In this document: piece after piece, positions 59,383 to 64,000 of the stretch
Position numbering within the stretch: the first letter of the stretch is position 1
Layout: every line of letters begins with the position of its first letter
Assembly: GCA_047495785.1 (NCBI GenBank)
Contig: JBLDXI010000017.1
Span: 2,914,001 to 2,978,000, forward strand
Reading direction: 5' to 3'
From: Lepidodermella squamata
Lineage: Eukaryota > Gastrotricha
DNA length: 64,000 bases
Notes under the pieces: model-generated
What the model was told of the DNA's origin: nothing
Seen by the model: the letters and a program-made list of their open reading frames with translations, nothing else
Database searches by the model: none
Translations under genes and position numbers: made by a program

Positions 59383-61977
59383 ATGTTAGCGCCTGCCTTG
59401 GTGCAAGCTGCACTGATTGTGGTTACGGTCTCTGCTGGAAAGCCGGAACACAGACCGGTTATCCACTACTTCAGGGAGACAGATTTTAACAGCTATCATG
59501 TGGGAAATAATAGGCAGCTTGCGGAGAGCAAGGACTACTGGTATCCACCTTATTCGACTCGTTTCTCGATAAGCAATGTCAACCCGACTAAGGAAGTGCC
59601 ACGGTGGCAGATGATCCAACAAGCAGAACAAGCCGAGCGAGGGGAAATGCCTGCAGCAGTACCACAGCGTCCAGTAGGACCTTTCCGATGGGATGCGAAC
59701 CAGTGGCAACCGAGCACTCGCTTTTCGATCAACCAATGGAAGCCTCCTACTACCGAGCAGCCGCGCCGTCCGGCCTATCCTGCTGCAGTTGAAACGAACC
59801 AACTCTACGAAAACTGGAACAAATTCCCGAGTCAAAATGAGGATAATGACTGGCAACCAGTTGCTGCTACCAAAAAACCGATATCTTATTCGACCAGGTT
59901 TAACCCAGTCATTGCAGTAAGGCCTCAACAGCAGCCGCAGCCGCAGCCGCAGCCGCAGCCGCAGCCGCAACAACCTCAGCAGTGGCCAACTGATGAGTCC
60001 ACTGACATTTGGTACCGCAAAGAAGATGCTGGAACTAATTACAAGCCCGCTATAGAGTTCGGTCAAAGGCCTAACCTGATGATCGAACCTCCTCCCACAC
60101 CACCGCAGCCACGGGAACCTCAAACACAGGGCTACTACTATCGCCCAGCGGTTGAATTCGTGCAGACACCCAACGAAGGTGAGACTAAGCCGATATTTAA
60201 GCCAACGTACAAACCCACTCCCGCCGTCGAAGCGCCAACCTACTGGCAGAAACAGACTACTACGTCATATCCGAAGTTCGAACAAGCCAATGTTGGTTAT
60301 CAGCCAGCTATTGAATCTGGTTATAAACCAGCGGAACCGATCGGGTACCAACCTGCGATTGAAGACCCGTATTACCGACCCAGCAGTAGTGAAGAGGTTC
60401 CGGAAAGTAAGCCAGCTTATGTCACACCCTACCCCCAGATTCAACAGTGGACATTCAGCACCAGATTTTCGTTTCCTGGTAACTTGATGATGAGACCGCA
60501 AAATCAGCACTCATCCAACAGTCACTCCAGGTTGATTGTGCCGATGCAGTATATTAATGTTTATCGAGGGACACCAGCGACCCGTAAGCCTTATAGCAAT
60601 CCAGTTACTCCCAACTACCGGCGCCCTGATACTTCAAGCATCGCAGCAGTTGATACGACAACCCCTGATAATGACTTATCGATCGAGCAAAACACGTCAA
60701 GCCTTGTAACTGGTGGCGATAAGTGGGATAAGGATGTCACGTTTCCACCACTCCCCGCTTGGCCACCAGGCGCTGCGATTTCAAGTAAACCAACCCCGTT
60801 ACCGGTCGGTTACACTCTGACTATAAACCAGCAGCAAACGACTTCCACCCCAGCGCCTGTTACTACAACTAAGGCTACAGAGCAGCAATCTTCGAAGCCT
60901 GTATTTGTTACATTCACACCCGGAGTGCCGAAAACTACAACAGCTATAGCTTCGAAACCTTCAACATCCTTGGACTTTGATTGCGGCAGGAATATTTATT
61001 TGGAAAAGCCTGGCTCTGCGGCTAACATGAGCACCCAGGACATAGTCGGCGGCACTGATGCGGCGCCGAACGAGTTCCCGTGGCAGGTTCGGCTCAACTA
61101 TCGGGGCGGCTTTGTCTGCGGCGCTGCGATCATTTCGAAGCACCATATTCTAACGGCGGCGCATTGTATCATTTCGAATTCTACTTCGAACTACCAAGTT
61201 GTCCTGGGTGATCACAGCCGAAGCGAGCCTGACGAAGGTGAGATCACGATGGGTGTTCGCAAAATCGTGCCTCATCCAGAATATTCCGATGTCACAAATC
61301 AATTCGATCTTGCTATCATGGAAACGTCAAGTAAAGAAATTTCTCATTGATTTTTAGTCAAATTTTTTAAATTCTGTTATATTTAGGTGAGATTGTTTTC
61401 GACAAAAAAGCTATCCGTCCGGTTTGCTTGCCGGACGGGCAAATGATGCCAACTAAACTGGACTACTTTGCCGGTCAATCCGCCATAGTTACAGGATGGG
61501 GCAAATTGTCAGAAGGTGGCGGTACGGCGAAAATTTTGCAAAAAGCCACCGTGCCTCTTCTCAAGCAAGATGACTGCATTAGCAGCTATCGAAACAAATT
61601 CACAGACGTAATTAACTAGTATTAGGACTGCTGCAGTTGATTATTTCTCATTTATTATCAGGACATGATGTGCGCGGGCAGTAAAGGTAAAACTGATACG
61701 TGCCAAGGAGATAGTGGCGGTCCTCTCGTTGTTTTGGCACCAAGCGGTAGGTACTACATCCAAGGCGTCACTTCATGGTAAAATGAAACAATTATTTCAT
61801 TGTTGGTTCTGCATTTAATTCATTGTTTTAGGGGCTATGGATGCGCGAGGCCGAATTATCCGGGGTGAGGAACCTTGAATTCGAGTTTTTATCAAATTTT
61901 CTTTTCCCATTTAATAATATAGGGTTTACGCAAGAGTAGCTACAGCACTCGACTGGATCTTCAAGACAATCGCCTGA
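59383..61977 (+). CDS. Mosaic trypsin-like serine protease 2 with long Pro/Gln-rich repetitive N-terminus
   Basis: Five exons: 59383-61331, about 61387-61612, about 61662-61778, about 61831-61866 and about 61922-61977. Signal-like start [20 protein letters not shown]. About 530 residues of low-complexity sequence follow. They contain four STRF[SN] motifs (near 59551, 59715, 59890 and 60460), a (PQ)n run encoded by CAGCCG repeats (59935-59968), and four Y[KRQ]PA[IV]E motifs (near 60040, 60145, 60298 and 60349). The peptidase domain starts at [16 protein letters not shown] (about 61043). The triad is complete: LTAAHC, FDLAIM, and [10 protein letters not shown] in exon 3, with Asp189. [11 protein letters not shown] and [17 protein letters not shown] close the domain. 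Splice phases and positions match protease 1, so the two are tandem paralogues. The N-terminus may anchor the enzyme to matrix or mucin-like material (inference). Confidence 0.9.
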
Positions 61978-62262
61978 AAAAGCGATCGATTATTTTATAC
62001 CTGGTTGATAGCTAATAGAACTAAATTTTACAGTGAATGGCGATGTCTTTGTTATCCTGGAAAAAATCTATCGCATTGGCGTGCGATTGGTTAAACGTAA
62101 AAAATAAAAAATCGAACCTTGAATGTGATCATGAGGTTGCTTATTGTTATTGTTTCAAGTGCGAACTATTTTTTTGTCAATTTCGAAACACGTGCGGTTT
62201 TCAAGTCGATCAATCAAATTGACAGCAACTGAGAATCAGTTGCGCTTTGGCTTTACAAAAAA

Positions 62263-64000
62263 ATGCCCACAGATTTTGCATGGGTGTTGCCAACTTTGCT
62301 AATTGCATCATTTTATGGTAATTTTTTCGCATTTTTACTCGTCCAACTTAAGAGACCAGGCAATATTTTCAGCTGACGCGGTTCTTTGTTATTGCAATCC
62401 TGAATCTACGACCGTGGTTCGAGCCGGCCGCAATGAGTCATTTTTCATCTCAGGGCGGATCGGTATTAAATCGAACATAACCACACGGTGCTGGGTCGTT
62501 TTCTCGAATTCTCCCTTAAAGTATGACAATGAATTTTTCAGATTTCATTTTTGATTTCTTTTCAGATTGATTTTCACAGCGCTAGATACGCCCTGTGCAG
62601 ATGATGGAAACCAAGCTGTTCACGGCGTTACCATTTATGATGGCCGAACCACCGCTTCGCCGGTTGTAGTATCAATGTGCAACTCCACCTTAACTCCTCG
62701 TTACTTCTTCACGAAAGGCGATGCTTTCATTATTTTTACTAGCTCGCCGGGCAAAATCCACAGCGGTTTTAGGCTTCGGGCGAAAATGATACCCGTCGAC
62801 CAGTATCCGACGAACTCTATCAGCTACAACGACGTCAATCCTTGTAACGAAACCTTCATTGTCGCCCAGCCAAAAGGCATTATCCAAAATTACCGGAAAT
62901 CTGTCGACGGCAAATACAGATCTGATGAAAACTGTGCTTGGCAACTCGAAGGCCGAATAATGTATGAGCTAATTAACCAGTATTTTTCTAAATTAACACC
63001 TTTGAAAATAATATATAAGCTAGGCTAACAATTTTGTCTTTGGACATCGAACGAGGTGGAAAGTTGTGCGCAAACGATTCACTCATAATTGAAGAAATCG
63101 CGGAGAATGGATCGCTTGATCCTGTCGCTGTTCTCTGCGAACAGTCATCGCCCGTGCGAACTAAATATTACGCCTTAAATGGCGTTTTCCGCATTCATTT
63201 CAAAACTAACAGCCAAGTTGAACGAAAAGGCTTTTCTATCGCCTTTGATGTTAAACGTGAGTAGATTTTTTAAATTTATAGATCCATTTGCTATTTTAGC
63301 TATTTCAGCCTTCAACGCGATGCCTCGAATCATTGGAAAAATGGTGCCATGCGGCGGCGTCTACAACCTGACAGCGAAAACCAAGGAGCCAACGTCTTTG
63401 TTTTCCCAAGTTGAAGGGAAGATCGCCAGTTTGAAGCAACCGCGAATTCGGAGGAGCAGATATACCATTCCCGATCGCTGTTTGTGGGAAATCCGCTCCG
63501 ATTCACCCAATTTTTAGTAGGCATGACTTCAGGCTCAAATTCTATGTCATTTAAACTCAACTATTTAGCCTCCGACTCGCCATTATCCATCTTGCGGATG
63601 AAATGGATAAACTTACAATTTACAACGGCAACTACTCTACGTCAAGCAGCCGAGTCGTGCAATTGGCTGGGCCTTTGGCAACGGGTGATAATTCTTCATT
63701 TGCTAGACAGTGGTTCCAAGCGAGTGGTCCAGTACACGTCTTGCTGGAGACCGACCCCGAAAACGACGACACCGGATTTCTTTTGGAATACAGCCTATCA
63801 CGTAATTTTAATAAACCGAGAAGATTGTCCAAGTTCCTAAACCTAATTGCTTAGCCGATTTCTCTGGAATCAACTCGATCAACGGTGAGAGTGAACATCC
63901 ATGCCGAACCACAATCACAATCGATGTTGACGATGTGAAAGAGGGCTGCATCCGAAGTGGGCTGAGTAAAGCTTGGACCTATCGTCCGATGGAAAGGTGC
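62263..64000 (+). CDS. Secreted multi-CUB-domain protein, 5' part (runs off window)
   Basis: Starts with a signal peptide (MPTDFAWVLPTLLIASFY) followed by a 56-bp intron, then several CUB-like modules. The first: CYCNPESTTVVRAGRNESFF, CWVVFSNSP / LIFTALDTPCADDG, VTIYDGRT, SPGKIHSGFRLRAKM. The second: NPCNETFIVAQPKGIIQNYR, DENCAWQLEG / SLDIERGGKLCANDSLIIEE, FRIHFKTNSQVERKGFSIAF. The third: VPCGGVYNLTAKTKEP, DRCLWEIRSDSPNF / MDKLTIYNGNYSTSSSRVVQ, FLLEYSLS. A further unit begins near 63855 (HPCRTTITIDVDD). Cys and Gly-F spacing fit CUB, but conservation is weak. Exons are joined by short introns. No enzymatic domain is seen before the window ends. Its position after two secreted proteases may be chance. 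Confidence 0.75.

Noticed and set aside
1-64000. CRISPR arrays, tRNA and rRNA genes
   Set aside because: No regular spacer arrays; no cloverleaf or rRNA-like sequence found by eye, though a tRNA could be missed without a covariance search.

Overview
The window is nuclear DNA from a small-genome animal, most likely an ecdysozoan invertebrate. A nematode or tardigrade is the best guess; I cannot settle the phylum. It carries metazoan-only genes (amyloid precursor protein, a Cys-loop receptor, an H2.0/HLX-type homeobox gene, polybromo), most introns are 45-70 bp with GT/AG ends, and intergenic gaps are short except around developmental genes.

Layout. 0-17 kb is gene-dense: a nicotinic-type Cys-loop channel subunit (+), then a minus-strand row of protein/RNA quality-control genes (pelota, SGT1, CCT epsilon), a peroxisomal/mitochondrial ECH1-type isomerase (+), and a polybromo (PBRM1) gene (-). 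17-31 kb is sparse and holds the APP gene (-), with a 3.7-kb intron, and the homeobox gene (-). 31-38 kb holds a four-TM TMEM72-like protein, a large Tudor-like protein and a POLE4-type histone-fold protein, all on the minus strand. 38-50 kb is mostly repeats and transposon remnants, with one unrecognised three-repeat protein gene (-) and one tentative small RG-containing gene (-). 50-64 kb holds APC1 (+), two related trypsin-like proteases (+) and the 5' part of a CUB-domain secreted protein (+) that runs off the end.

How the genes relate. This is a eukaryotic gene neighbourhood, not a pathway cluster. Two local themes are visible: pelota, SGT1 and CCT5 lie head-to-tail with 235-310 bp gaps, and the two proteases look like a tandem duplication followed by gain of a long repetitive N-terminus in one copy.

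Mobile DNA is the most informative part of the window. I could define by eye: a TTAA-bounded element with ~170-bp, almost identical arms (3014-3526); a 5'-truncated LINE tail with a 16-bp target duplication and a hairpin 3' end (8463-8690), whose longer relative lies at 47.9-49.0 kb; a 1-kb foldback element with an 8-bp duplication (14834-15829), inserted beside a splice donor of polybromo and carrying a zinc-finger ORF; a hAT-like element with an 8-bp duplication containing a nested TA-bounded element (44109-44918); and a second foldback-type element with an 8-bp duplication (49207-49627). Exon boundaries were placed by hand from splice consensus and protein continuity and may be off by a few bases.
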